In this document: one piece after another, positions 53,156-63,000 of the stretch | How positions within the stretch are numbered: the first letter of the stretch is position 1 | How the letters are laid out: the number at the start of each line of letters is the position of its first letter | From: Pseudomonas fluorescens | GTDB taxonomy: Bacteria; Pseudomonadota; Gammaproteobacteria; Pseudomonadales; Pseudomonadaceae | Length of the DNA stretch: 64,000 bases | Reading direction: 5' to 3' | Assembly (NCBI RefSeq): GCF_900215245.1 | Contig: NZ_LT907842.1 | Location: forward strand, 3,658,001 to 3,722,000 | Translations under genes and position numbers: made by a program | The notes under the pieces: generated by a model | What the model saw: the letters and a program-made list of their open reading frames with translations, nothing else | What the model was told of the DNA's origin: nothing | Databases searched by the model: none

Positions 53156-54015
53156 TGCGCCTGCCTTACTTTATTGGTTGCCCGTCCTGGAGTGAAAACG
53201 CCTGGCGCGAGTACCTGTACCCGGCCGACGCGCGCTCCAGCGATTACCTCGCCCTGTACTCCCAGGTCTTCAACGCCGTTGAAGGCAACACCACTTTCTA
53301 TGCTCGCCCCTCGGCCGCCACGGTGCAGCGCTGGGCTGAAATCATGCCTGAAGATTTTCGCTTCACCGCCAAATTCCCGGGCGACATCAGCCACGGTGGC
53401 GACTTGCGCGAGCAGTTGCCGGCGGCGGAAAGTTTTGTCGGCCTGATGAGCCCATTGGGTGCGCGTGTTTCGCCATTGTGGCTGCAACTGTCGGCGAGCT
53501 TTTCGCCGCAACGCCTCGGCGAGCTCGCCGGTTTTATTGATGGCCTGGAACGCCCGTTGGCCGTGGAAGTCCGCCACCCGGAGTTCTTCGCCAAGGGCGA
53601 TGCCGAACGCACGCTCAACCGCTTGTTACGTGACCGTGGTGTCGAGCGGATCTGCCTCGACCCCAGAGCCTTGTTCAGTTGCACGTCCACCTCGGCCGCG
53701 GTATTGCACGCCCAATCGAAAAAGCCCAAGGTGCCGCCGCGCCCAGCAGCGCTGACCCAGTTTCCCCAAGTGCGTTTCATCGGCCATCCGGAGCTGGAGG
53801 CCAACGACCCGTTTTTGCTGCCGTGGGTGGAAAAAGTCGCCGGCTGGATCGAAGAGGGGCGCACACCCTACGTCTTCCTGCACACCTCGGATAACCGGCT
53901 CGCTGCGCAACTGGCGCTGCGCTTTCATGAAAAACTGATGGCCCGTTTGCCGGGCCTGCCGCCGCTGCCGACCTTGCATCGAGAACCCGAAGCGGAGCAA
54001 CTGGGGTTACTCTAG
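53155..54015 (+). CDS. DUF72 family protein
   Basis: A 286-residue DUF72 (YecE-type) TIM-barrel-like protein. It starts YFIGCPSWSENAWREYLYP and contains the family's NAVEGNTTFYARPSAATVQRW and PEDFRFTAKFPGDISHGGDL, followed by VEVRHPEFF and YVFLHTSDNRLAA. The activity of the family is unsettled. ATG 53155 overlaps the stop of the upstream gene. Confidence 0.93.
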   Translation: MRLPYFIGCPSWSENAWREYLYPADARSSDYLALYSQVFNAVEGNTTFYARPSAATVQRWAEIMPEDFRFTAKFPGDISHGGDLREQLPAAESFVGLMSPLGARVSPLWLQLSASFSPQRLGELAGFIDGLERPLAVEVRHPEFFAKGDAERTLNRLLRDRGVERICLDPRALFSCTSTSAAVLHAQSKKPKVPPRPAALTQFPQVRFIGHPELEANDPFLLPWVEKVAGWIEEGRTPYVFLHTSDNRLAAQLALRFHEKLMARLPGLPPLPTLHREPEAEQLGLL

Positions 54016-54042
54016 GGCTCCTTTTTCCGCCAGGAGTGAGTC

Positions 54043-54870
54043 ATGGATGCCCAAACCCTTCGCGCCGAAACCTTCAAGGCGTTGCATGAACGTGATCGCG
54101 CGTTCGTGATGCCCAACCCATGGGATGCGGGCTCCGCAATCATGCTGGCCAGCCTCGGCTTTGAAGCCTTGGCCACCACCAGTGCGGGCTATGCGTTCAG
54201 CCTGGGGCGGCCGGATGCGGAAGGTGCGTTGTCGCTGGAGGACACGTTGGCTAATGCTACTTCGATTGTCCGGGCGACCGCGCTACCGGTGGCGGCGGAT
54301 CTGGAAAACGGTTTCAGCGATACGCCCGAAGGCTGCGCCCAAACCATCCTGCGCGCAGCGGCTACGGGAATTGTCGGCGGCTCCATCGAAGACGCCACGG
54401 GCATTGCCGTCGATCCAATCTACCCGTTCGATTTGTCTGTTCAACGCGTCGAAGCGGCGGTTGCCGCAGCGCGTAGTTTGCCGTTCGCGTTCACGCTGAC
54501 CGCCCGCGCGGAAAACCTCCTGCATGGCCGCCTGGATTTGCCTGACACCATCCGCCGGTTGCAGGCCTACGCCGAAGCCGGTGCCGACGTGCTGTATGCC
54601 CCTGCGCTAAGCAGCGCCGAGGAAATACTTGCAGTGGTCAAGGCCGTTGCGCCCAAGCCGGTGAACGTGTTGATGTCCGGCGGCTTGAACCTCAGCGTGG
54701 CGCAATTGAGCGAGATGGGCGTGCGGCGCATCAGTGTCGGCTCGGCCATGGCGTTGGCGGCGTATGGCGAGTTTTACCGCGCCGCGCAGGAGGTGTACGC
54801 GCTGGGCACCTTTACCTTCACCGAGCGCAAGATGCGGTTCAGCCAGGCCAACCAGTTCTTCAAGGGCTAA
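54043..54870 (+). CDS. isocitrate lyase/PEP mutase superfamily protein
   Basis: A 275-residue (alpha/beta)8 enzyme of the ICL/PEP mutase superfamily. It shows VMPNPWDAGSAIMLASLGFEALATTSAGYAFSLG, LPVAADLENGFSD and GGSIEDATG for the Mg/phosphate site. The lyase Cys motif KKCGH is not seen, so it is closer to oxaloacetase/carboxyvinyl-phosphonate-like members than to isocitrate lyase. The substrate is unknown. Confidence 0.88.
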   Translation: MDAQTLRAETFKALHERDRAFVMPNPWDAGSAIMLASLGFEALATTSAGYAFSLGRPDAEGALSLEDTLANATSIVRATALPVAADLENGFSDTPEGCAQTILRAAATGIVGGSIEDATGIAVDPIYPFDLSVQRVEAAVAAARSLPFAFTLTARAENLLHGRLDLPDTIRRLQAYAEAGADVLYAPALSSAEEILAVVKAVAPKPVNVLMSGGLNLSVAQLSEMGVRRISVGSAMALAAYGEFYRAAQEVYALGTFTFTERKMRFSQANQFFKG

Positions 54871-54873
54871 GCC

Positions 54874-55572
54874 GTGCGTTTTTTTAAAGTGCTCGGTGCG
54901 CTGCTGGTGCTGGCCGGGGTGTTTGCCTTGGGTGTGTGGCGAGGCTGGGTGCCGTTGCCCAATGAATGGAACCCCTGGGCGCCGCTGGATGTGCGCACCC
55001 GCCCGAACCTGTTGACGCGCTTCAAACTCGGGCGGCTGCAGGATGATCCGGCGCTGTGCGAGCAGGTGCTGAAAACCTCTGGTTTACGCGTCAGCCATCA
55101 GGCAGACAGTCCGGCTGACGCCGCGTGCCCATTGCGCAACATCTTGCGCGTGCAAGGCGCCGACGTGGCCTTGAGCAGCAGCTTTCTTGCCAGTTGCCCA
55201 CTGGCCGTAGCGTTTGCCTTGTTCGAGCGCCATAGCCTGCAACCGGCCGCCCAGGCGGTATTTGGCCAGGCGGTGACGCGGGTCGATCACTTGGGCAGCT
55301 TTGCCTGTCGCAACGTGTATAACCGCGCGGAAGGGCGGCTCAGTCAACACGCATCGGCGAACGCCCTGGACATTGCCGGCTTCCGCCTGGCGGATGGGCG
55401 CAGCATCAGTGTGCTCAAGGACTGGCCGGGAGCAGGCGATGGCGCGCGGTTTTTGCGGCAGGTGCGAGAGGCAGCCTGCGCGGATTTCAACGTGGTGTTG
55501 AGCCCGGACTACAACGCGGCCCATCGTAATCACTTCCATCTGGACATGGGGCCCTGGTGGGTGTGCCGCTGA
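54874..55572 (+). CDS. extensin-family exported protein
   Basis: A 232-residue protein with an N-terminal membrane or signal helix (FFKVLGALLVLAGVFALGVW). An extensin-like C-terminal domain (about 60-232) holds four or more Cys and the conserved SQHASANALDIAGFRLADG and closing HRNHFHLDMGPWW, whose His/Asp residues resemble peptidoglycan peptidases of the LAS type. Envelope localisation is expected. It starts at GTG 54874, four bases after the upstream stop, and is convergent with the next gene. Confidence 0.9.
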   Translation: MRFFKVLGALLVLAGVFALGVWRGWVPLPNEWNPWAPLDVRTRPNLLTRFKLGRLQDDPALCEQVLKTSGLRVSHQADSPADAACPLRNILRVQGADVALSSSFLASCPLAVAFALFERHSLQPAAQAVFGQAVTRVDHLGSFACRNVYNRAEGRLSQHASANALDIAGFRLADGRSISVLKDWPGAGDGARFLRQVREAACADFNVVLSPDYNAAHRNHFHLDMGPWWVCR

Positions 55573-55575
55573 GGG

Positions 55576-56196
55576 TCAGGCGGCGAGGCGCAGGTTGTTG
55601 ACGATCAGGGGGCGCGCCCAGTGGTAATCGAAGTCCAGCGCTTTCTGTTGCGCTGCCAGTGCTTCGGTCGGGTACGGCGTGGCGGGTGGTGGCAGCAGGT
55701 CCAGTTCGAACTCGGCAATCGGCAGGTGCAAGGGCTGTGGTTCCGGTGCCGGGCCTGGCGCGGGCAGTGGTTGACCGGCGTTCAGGACAATCGGGCGTAC
55801 CCAGCTGCTTTCAAAGGTTTGCTGGCGCTGCTGGGCGACGATTTCTTCTGCCGGGAACGGTACAGGGGGCGGTGGCAGCAACTCGGTTTCAAATTCGGCG
55901 ATGGGCAGGAACAGTGGCTCCGGCGGCGCGATCTCGGTTTCCTTCACATCGCACTCACGCTGGGTGAGGATCTGTGACAACAGGTCGGCGCCTTCGCTGG
56001 GTTCCAGCGCCGGGTCTCTCGGTGCCGGTGCCTTGGCGGCGAGCGCCTGCGGCGTATCGCCGAGCTGTTCGGCCAACGCACGGGCGAAGAAGTCCTGCCA
56101 CACATGACTCACGCCGGCCAGCGCTTGAGTATTACGCAGGCCGTAGTGGTTGTGGGTCGGCAGTACACCGATAGTTAGGGGAAGAATGTCTGACAT
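55576..56196 (-). CDS. two-repeat proline-rich protein, unknown
   Basis: A 206-residue protein without signal or membrane helix. Residues 91-139 and 152-201 are a clear duplicated unit sharing LPIAEFE, LLPPP, AQQ and W-x-RP-(I/L)-(V/I)-(L/V)-N at its end, joined by a Pro/Ala linker. The N-terminal 75 residues are different and folded-looking (HVWQDFFARALAEQLGD). It lies between the extensin gene and rsmJ (PA3681 position). The Pro-rich pattern can attract a TonB-like label, but no TonB domain is present. Confidence 0.82.
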   Translation of the reverse strand: MSDILPLTIGVLPTHNHYGLRNTQALAGVSHVWQDFFARALAEQLGDTPQALAAKAPAPRDPALEPSEGADLLSQILTQRECDVKETEIAPPEPLFLPIAEFETELLPPPPVPFPAEEIVAQQRQQTFESSWVRPIVLNAGQPLPAPGPAPEPQPLHLPIAEFELDLLPPPATPYPTEALAAQQKALDFDYHWARPLIVNNLRLAA

Positions 56197-56292
56197 TTTT
56201 CTCGGTCGACGCTCAGCTCTGGCAAAATACCTGACTGTTGTTTTTATCGGCCGTTATGTGCCGATCCTTAATATTTTTGAGCGTAGCGATTG

Positions 56293-57075
56293 ATGAGCGA
56301 ACTACCAGCGGCCAGCCGCATTCGGGTCGAGGCCTTGGCCGAAGGTTTTACGGCGCGTGCCGAGCAGTGGGCTTCGTTGCTGGGCCTGCCGTTGCACCTG
56401 GAGGAAGCGGACTTTTCCCTGCAAGTTGGTGAGCACGGCCTGCAACTCCAGCAGCTTGGGCCTGACGCACCGGGGCCGGTGCGCGTGGACTTTGTCGAGG
56501 GCGGCGCAGCTCACCGGCGTTTGTACGGCGGAGGCAGCGGGCAGATGATCGCCAAGGCGGTCGGCGTTGCTCAGGGGGTACGCCCGCGTGTGCTGGATGC
56601 CACGGCAGGCTTGGGCAAGGACGCGTTCGTGCTGGCCAGCCTGGGCTGCGAGATGAGCCTGATCGAGCGTCAACCGCTGATTGGCGCCTTGCTCGAAGAC
56701 GGCCTGGCACGTGGCGCGGATGATTTTGAAGTGGCGCCTATTGTGGCGCGCATGAAGCTGCTCAAGGGCAATTCCATCGATGTGATGCTCAATTGGGAGG
56801 GCGAACCGCCGCAGGTGATCTACCTGGACCCGATGTTCCCTCATCGTGAGAAAACCGCCCTGGTGAAGAAGGCAATGCGTTTGTTTCGGCCGCTGGTTGG
56901 CGATGATCCCGACGCACCGGCGTTGCTGGCGGCCGCGCTGGCGTTGGCCAGCCACCGGGTGGTGGTCAAGCGTCCGCGCAAAGCGCCGTGCATTGAAGGG
57001 CCGAAGCCGAGCCATGCGCTGGATGGTAAATCGAGCCGGTATGACATCTATCCGAAGAAAGCACTCAAGCCTTGA
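56293..57075 (+). CDS. rsmJ: 16S rRNA (guanine1516-N2)-methyltransferase RsmJ
   Basis: A 260-residue SAM methyltransferase of the RsmJ (YhiQ) family, which modifies G1516 in 16S rRNA. SAM motif I is [19 protein letters not shown] (about 100-118), the acidic residue follows in SLIERQPL, and motif IV is [19 protein letters not shown] (D-P-M-F-P). The start is ATG 56293; a TTG directly before it is less likely. It is divergent from the two-repeat gene. Confidence 0.95.
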   Translation: MSELPAASRIRVEALAEGFTARAEQWASLLGLPLHLEEADFSLQVGEHGLQLQQLGPDAPGPVRVDFVEGGAAHRRLYGGGSGQMIAKAVGVAQGVRPRVLDATAGLGKDAFVLASLGCEMSLIERQPLIGALLEDGLARGADDFEVAPIVARMKLLKGNSIDVMLNWEGEPPQVIYLDPMFPHREKTALVKKAMRLFRPLVGDDPDAPALLAAALALASHRVVVKRPRKAPCIEGPKPSHALDGKSSRYDIYPKKALKP

Positions 57076-57090
57076 GGGCCTCATCGCGGT

Positions 57091-58104
57091 ATAGGTATCT
57101 ACGCAACTCTTTGTGTCGCTTTAAGCCTGTGAGGGGTTAGGTAGGTTGAGTACATATCCGTTGCTGCGGTAACGGCTGCTTAGGGTTCCGCCCTTACGGC
57201 GGGTCACTTTTTTACAAACGCCTAAAAAAGTAACCAAAAAACGCTTTGCCCCACCACTCGGTGCCTCGCCTGGGCTCGGCATGCCCTCTCTCCGGCTTGA
57301 ATCCGTGGGCCGCCGCAATGGGCCATCCCTGGCCCAGTGCGGCTAACCCGGCGTCCTGCCGGGTTACCCACGGATTCAAGCCTGCGTTCGGCCATCGTGG
57401 TTAACGGGGCCTGTCAGATCAAGATCAACAGCAGATCAACAGCAGAGCACGGCGGCCTAGTAGCTGACCTGAGTGGTTGAAGCAAAAGCAGATCAAAAAC
57501 ACAGCAGAAGCAGATTAGAAGCTGCTCAGAAGCAAAACTGCTTTTCTGTGGGAGCTGGCTTGCCTGCGATGCGGGCACCTCGGTATATCAGTGAGGCACA
57601 GTCGATGCCATCGCAGCGGTTCGGCGATCCGACAAGCCAGCTCCCACATTTGACTGAGTTTAGTCTCCAAGATCAGGTCGGCTGTCAGGCCGCCTCGGTT
57701 TTGCTTTTGCTTTTGATCTAACCACTCAGGTCGGCTACTAGGCCGCCGTGCTCTGTTTTTGATCTTGCTCTGCTGTTGATCTTAGGCGCCCCGTTAACCA
57801 CGCTGGCCGAACGCAGGCTTTGGAGCGTGGGTAACCCGGCAGGACGCCGGGTTAGCCGCGATGGGCCAAGGATGGCCCATGGCGGCGGCCCACGGTCTGA
57901 AGCCTGCGTGAGGGCACACCGAGCCTAAGCGAGGTGCCGAGTGGTGGGGCAAGAGCCCTTTTGGTTGCTTTTGGGGCTCTTTTCCGAAAGTGACCCGCCG
58001 TAAGGGCGGAACCCTAAGCAGCCGTTACCGCAGCAACGGATATGTACTCAGCGCCCCCCGACAACCACAGCACTCAATCCGTAAAAAAATGTGTAGATAC
58101 CTAT
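57091..58104. repeat. ~1-kb imperfect palindrome
   Basis: Two arms of about 390 bases lie in inverted orientation. The ends match (ATAGGTATCTACGCA at 57091 against TGTGTAGATACCTAT ending 58104). A 61-bp block is perfectly inverted (57147-57207 with 57990-58050). Further matching blocks include GGGTTACCC and the segment around CTAGTAGCTGACCT (to 57478) with its partner from about 57720. The centre carries a REP-like doublet and purine-rich GATCAACAGC-type repeats. Confidence 0.88.
57547..57648. repeat. REP-like doublet in the palindrome centre
   Basis: A left arm TGTGGGAGCTGGCTTGCCTG and a right arm CAAGCCAGCTCCCACA (57633-57648) face each other. Class GCCTGCGATAGC. Confidence 0.83.
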
Positions 58105-58114
58105 GCTCATCGCA

Positions 58115-58197
58115 GGCAGGCCCTGCTCCCACAGGAGAATGCATTCCAGCATGAGAACACGGTCACCGGTGGGAGCTAGCTTGCCTGCGATAGCGCC
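58115..58197. repeat. two outward-facing REP half-sites
   Basis: TCGCAGGCAGGCCCTGCTCCCACA (right-arm type) is followed by GGTGGGAGCTAGCTTGCCTG (left-arm type), near the mexL 3' end. Confidence 0.6.
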
Positions 58198-58217
58198 GGT
58201 GCGGGCGGCGCAAGGCC

Positions 58218-58853
58218 TCAGGGCCGATAAGCCCGCATGAACAACCCCACCACTTCCTGCACATGGGCTTCGGCGGCTTCTTCATCCAGTGGCCCGCCGC
58301 AGCCATACAGCAAGCAGAAGTTCGCCGTGCCCTTGAGCAGGCAAAAGAAATGCTCGGCCGCCGTCAACGGTTTGTCGATGCTCAGGGCGCCGCTCTGGTC
58401 GATCCGGCTGAGCAGGCGCTCCATGCCCTGCAGCATGCGCATGGGGCCGGCTTCAAAGAAGATCTGCGAGAGTTTCACGTCCTGATTGCCGGTGGTCATC
58501 ATCAGGCGATGCAGGTTCACCGACTCCTCGCTGTTGATCAGCCGATGGAACCCCCGCGCGATATTCAGCAACACAGTCTGCACCGGGATGTCTTCGGGCA
58601 ATTCGAAGTACATCACCGGCAGTTGCTCCTCGCACTTGGCCACGACGGCGGCGGTGAACAACGTCTCTTTGTCGGTGAAGTGGCTGTAGACCGTCAGTTT
58701 TGACACGCCGGCCTCGAGGGCCACGGCATCCATGCTGGTGCTCGCGTAGCCATTGCTCAAAAACAGGATTTTAGCTGCTTCGAGGATTGCCTGGCGTTTT
58801 GCCATGTCCTTGGGACGCCCGGGGCTATTGGTGTTCACTGGATTGTCGGACAT
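58218..58853 (-). CDS. mexL: TetR-family repressor MexL
   Basis: A 211-residue TetR repressor, with helix-turn-helix at about 15-65 (RQAILEAAKILFLSNGYASTSMDAVALEAGVSKLTVYSHFTDKETLF). Length, divergent position next to a MexJK-type pump and vicinity of rsmJ match MexL. The open frame runs far upstream antisense to mexJ, but the start is ATG 58853 behind AAAGGTG. It should repress mexJK and itself through the intergenic palindrome. Confidence 0.9.
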   Translation of the reverse strand: MSDNPVNTNSPGRPKDMAKRQAILEAAKILFLSNGYASTSMDAVALEAGVSKLTVYSHFTDKETLFTAAVVAKCEEQLPVMYFELPEDIPVQTVLLNIARGFHRLINSEESVNLHRLMMTTGNQDVKLSQIFFEAGPMRMLQGMERLLSRIDQSGALSIDKPLTAAEHFFCLLKGTANFCLLYGCGGPLDEEAAEAHVQEVVGLFMRAYRP

Positions 58854-58895
58854 TTTCACCTTTAATACTGGACTGGCGAGTTTGGTATTAATAAC

Positions 58896-58909
58896 ATACT
58901 GGCCAGTAT
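58896..58909. promoter_or_regulatory. mexL-mexJ operator palindrome
   Basis: ATACTGGCCAGTAT is a perfect 14-bp palindrome overlapping a TATAAT -10 box (58907-58912) for mexJ. A second, spread inverted repeat TAATAC...GTATTA lies at 58863-58890. Both sit between the divergent genes, as expected for TetR-type control. Confidence 0.7.
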
Positions 58910-58946
58910 AATTATTCCTAGCTCCATTTGCGAAAGGTCCTTCAGC

Positions 58947-60047
58947 ATGCGCAGCACTTTCCTGCCCCTTGCGTTGCCTGTCAGCCTGGTCTTCCTGTTG
59001 GCCGCCTGCGGCCATGAAGAAGCGGCCCAAACCACCGTCCGCCCGGCCATGGTGGTGCAACCGCAGCCTTCGGCCCAGGCGATGGACAGCTATCCGGGTG
59101 AGGTGCGCGCCCGGTATGAGCCGGATCTGGCCTTTCGTATCGGCGGTAAAGTCAGCAAGCGGTGGGTGGAGGAGGGCGAGCGGGTCAAGGCTAACCAGCC
59201 GCTGGCAGAGCTCGACCCACAGGATGTGCGCCTGCAACTGGAAGCCACCCGTGCCCAGGTCGCCGCCGCCGAGGCCAACCTGAGCCTGGTGCGCGCCGAG
59301 CGTGACCGTTACAAGACCCTGATGGACCGTCAGATGGTCAGCCGCTCGCAGTACGACAATTCCGAAAACCTTTACCGATCCGGTGAAGCGCGCCTGAAGC
59401 AGATCAAGGCTGAATTTGATGTGTCGAGCAACCAGGCCGGCTATGCGGTGCTGCGCGCGCCCCAGGACGGTGTTGTCGCCAAGCGCGCGGTGGAAGTCGG
59501 CCAAGTGGTGTCCGCCGGCCAGACGGTGTTCACCCTGGCCACCGATGGTGAGCGCGAAGTGCTGATCAGCCTGCCCGAGCAAGGCTTCGGCCGGTTCAAG
59601 ATTGGTCAGCCGGTGTCGGTGGAACTGTGGAGCCAGCCAGACCAACGCTTTGCCGGGCGCATCCGTGAGTTGTCGCCTGCGGCTGATCCCAAGTCGCGTA
59701 CCTTCGCCGCCCGCGTCGCCTTCACAGGTGGCAAAGTCCCGGCCGAACTGGGCCAGAGCGCCCGAGTGTTCATCCAGGCTGACGGCGTAATTCCTCTGTC
59801 GGTACCGCTGTCTGCGCTCAGTGCGGAGAACGGCGCGTCCTATGTGTGGCGTGTGCAAGCGGACAACACGCTGAAACGCACACCGGTGCGCATTGGCGCC
59901 TTCGGCGAAAAAACCGTGCCGGTCCTCGAAGGCTTGGCCCCCACCGATTGGGTGATTGCAGCGGGCGTGCATGTGCTCCATGAGGGCCAGCAAGTGCGCC
60001 CGGTGGATCGCTCCAACCGAGTTGTGAATCTGGCGGCCAAGGAGTAG
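58947..60047 (+). CDS. mexJ: RND efflux membrane-fusion protein MexJ
   Basis: A 366-residue periplasmic adaptor lipoprotein (lipobox LLAAC, Cys21). It shows the lipoyl/barrel-sandwich halves (ARYEPDLAFRIGGKVSKRWVEEGERVKANQPLAELDPQDV and GYAVLRAPQDGVVAKRAVEVGQVVSAGQTVF), a coiled-coil hairpin (about 95-160) and beta-barrel and membrane-proximal domains after residue 200. It pairs with MexK; no outer-membrane channel gene follows. In P. aeruginosa MexJK borrows OprM or OpmH. Confidence 0.92.
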   Translation: MRSTFLPLALPVSLVFLLAACGHEEAAQTTVRPAMVVQPQPSAQAMDSYPGEVRARYEPDLAFRIGGKVSKRWVEEGERVKANQPLAELDPQDVRLQLEATRAQVAAAEANLSLVRAERDRYKTLMDRQMVSRSQYDNSENLYRSGEARLKQIKAEFDVSSNQAGYAVLRAPQDGVVAKRAVEVGQVVSAGQTVFTLATDGEREVLISLPEQGFGRFKIGQPVSVELWSQPDQRFAGRIRELSPAADPKSRTFAARVAFTGGKVPAELGQSARVFIQADGVIPLSVPLSALSAENGASYVWRVQADNTLKRTPVRIGAFGEKTVPVLEGLAPTDWVIAAGVHVLHEGQQVRPVDRSNRVVNLAAKE

Positions 60048-60053
60048 TCCCCG

Positions 60054-63000
60054 ATGGGTTTCAATCTTTCCGAATGGGCGTTGCGTAATCGCCAGATCGT
60101 ACTGTTCCTGATGATCCTGCTGGCGGTGGTCGGCACGCTGTCCTACACCAAGCTGGGGCAAAGCGAGGACCCGCCGTTCACCTTCAAGGCCATGGTCATC
60201 AAGACCAATTGGCCCGGGGCCACCGCCCAGGAAGTCTCGCGCCAGGTCACCGAGCGTATCGAGAAAAAACTCATGGAGACGGGCGACTACGAGCGCATCG
60301 TGTCCTTCTCGCGGCCCGGTGAGTCCCAGGTCACCTTTATGGCCCGCGACGCGATGCATTCCGCGCAGATTCCGAACCTGTGGTACCAGGTGCGCAAGAA
60401 GATCAGTGACATCCGCCAGACTTTGCCGCCGGATATCCAGGGGCCGTTTTTCAACGATGAATTCGGCACCACCTTCGGCAATATCTACGCGCTGACCGGC
60501 GACGGCTTCGACTACGCGGTGCTCAAGGACTACGCCGATCGCATTCAGATTCAACTGCAACGTGTGCCGGATGTGGGCAAGGTCGAGCTGCTTGGGCTAC
60601 AGGATGAGAAGATTTGGATCGAACTGTCCAACCTCAAGCTCGCCACCCTCGGCCTGCCATTGGCGGCAGTGCAGCAGGCATTGCAGGAGCAGAACGCCGT
60701 CTCTACGGCCGGCTTCTTTGAAACCCCGACCGAACGTGTGCAGCTGCGCGTGTCAGGCAATTTCAAAACCGTGGAGGAGATCCGCAATTTCCCGATTCGC
60801 GTGGGGGACCGCACGTTCCGTATTGGCGACGTGGCCGACATCCACCGTGGCTTCAACGATCCGTCGGCGCCGCGCATGCGTTATATGGGCGCGGACGCCA
60901 TCGGCCTGGCGGTGGCCATGCGCGATGGCGGCGACATTCTGGTATTGGGCAAGGCCCTTGAAGGTGAATTCGCACGCCTGCAGAAGAACCTCCCGGCTGG
61001 CATGGAACTGCGCAAGGTGTCGGATCAGCCGGCGGCAGTGAAAACCAGCGTCGGTGAGTTCGTACAGGTATTGGCCGAGGCGTTGGCCATCGTCTTGCTG
61101 GTGAGTTTTTTCTCACTGGGGGTGCGCACCGGTATGGTGGTGGCCCTGGCGATTCCGCTGGTGCTGGCGATGACCTTTGCCACAATGTATTACCTCGGTA
61201 TCGGCCTGCACAAAATCTCCCTCGGCGCGTTGGTGCTGGCCTTGGGTTTGCTGGTCGACGACGCCATCATCGCCGTGGAAATGATGGCGATCAAAATGGA
61301 GCAGGGTTACGACCGGCTCAAGGCCGCCAGCTTCGCCTGGACCAGCACGGCGTTCCCCATGCTGACGGGCACCTTGATCACGGCGGCGGGCTTTCTGCCG
61401 ATTGCCACCGCACAATCGAGCACCGGCGAATACACCCGCTCGATCTTCCAGGTGGTGACCATCGCGCTGCTGGCCTCGTGGGTCGCTGCGGTGGTGTTTG
61501 TGCCGTACCTGGGAGAAAAACTCCTGCCGGACCTGGCGAAAATTCACGCGGCCAAACACGGCACCGATGGCCCCGACCCCTACGGCACGCCGTTCTACCA
61601 ACGTGTAAGGCGTTTGGTTGAATGGTGTGTGCGTCGCCGCAAGACCGTGATTGTCCTGACCTTGGCGCTGTTTATCGGCTCGGTGGCGCTGTTCCGATTT
61701 GTGCCGCAACAGTTCTTCCCCGCTTCCGGTCGCCTGGAATTGATGGTTGACCTGAAACTGGCGGAAGGCGCCTCACTGAGCAACACCGCCGACCAGGTCA
61801 AACGCCTGGAAGCCTTGCTCAAGGAGCACGCAGGCATTGAAAACTATGTGGCCTACGTTGGCACGGGTTCGCCGCGTTTCTATCTGCCCCTGGACCAACA
61901 ACTGCCGGCCGCGAGCTTCGCGCAATTTGTGGTGCTGGCCAAAACCATCGAAGAGCGTGAAGGCCTGCGTACCTGGTTGATCGAAACCCTTAACGAACAA
62001 TTCCCCGACCTGCGCTCGCGGGTCACGCGCCTGGAGAACGGCCCGCCAGTGGGCTATCCGGTGCAGTTTCGTGTGACCGGTGAACACATCGAGGAAGTTC
62101 GTGCCTTGGCCCGCAAAGTGGCGGCCAAGGTTCGCGAAAATACCCATGTGGTCAACGTGCACCTGGACTGGGAAGAACCGAGCAAAGTCGTCTACCTCAA
62201 TATCGACCAGGACCGCGCCCGTGCCCTCGGCGTAAGCACCGCCAACCTGTCGAAGTTCCTGCAGAGTTCGCTGACCGGTTCCACCGTCAGCCAATTTCGC
62301 GAGGACAACGAGTTGATCGAAATCCTCCTGCGCGGCACCGTGCATGAGCGCACCGAGTTGTCATTGCTGCCAAGCCTGGCGGTGCCGACCGACAATGGCA
62401 AAAGCGTGGCGCTGTCGCAGATTGCTACCCTCGAATACGGCTTCGAAGAGGGCATTATCTGGCATCGCAACCGCCTGCCGACGGTCACCGTGCGCGCCGA
62501 CATCTACGGCAAGGAACAACCGGCGACGCTGGTGCAGCAGATTCTGCCAACGCTCGCTGACGTGCGCGCAGAACTGCCGGACGGCTACTTGCTCGAAGTC
62601 GGCGGCACCGTCGAGGATTCTGCCCGTGGCCAGAACTCGGTCAAGGCCGGTGTGCCTTTGTTCATTGTGGTGGTGCTGACCCTGCTGATGCTGCAACTGC
62701 GCAGTTTCTCACGCACGGCGATGGTGTTTCTGACGGCACCGCTGGGCTTGATCGGGGTGACCTTGTTCCTGTTGGTATTCCGTCAACCCTTCGGCTTTGT
62801 CGCCATGTTGGGAACCATCGCCTTGTCGGGGATGATCATGCGCAACTCGGTGATCCTGGTGGACCAGATCGAACAAGACATCAAGGCTGGATTGGCACCG
62901 TGGCAGGCGATCATCGAAGCCACCGTCCGACGCTTCCGCCCGATTGTGCTGACAGCCCTGGCGGCGGTGCTGGCGATGATTCCGCTGTCACGCAGCGTGT

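Larger units (their letters stand above)
57076..58217. other. 1.1-kb gene-free region
   Basis: It is filled by the large palindrome (57091-58104) and, at its right edge, REP half-sites (58115-58197). Open frames inside it (for example 57473-57721) have repeat-like composition and no ribosome site. Confidence 0.7.

Noticed and set aside
55576..56196. TonB-like energy transducer label for the two-repeat protein
   Set aside because: Pro-rich stretches only. No N-terminal membrane helix and no TonB C-terminal domain.
57473..57721. 82-codon frame in the palindrome
   Set aside because: It crosses the REP doublet and low-complexity repeats and has no ribosome site.
57091..58104. CRISPR array
   Set aside because: The repeats are inverted and irregular, without regular spacers or cas genes.
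58218..60560. 780-codon minus-strand frame covering mexL and antisense of mexJ/mexK
   Set aside because: Only the last 211 codons are MexL. The upstream part is the reverse of mexJ and mexK with shadow composition.
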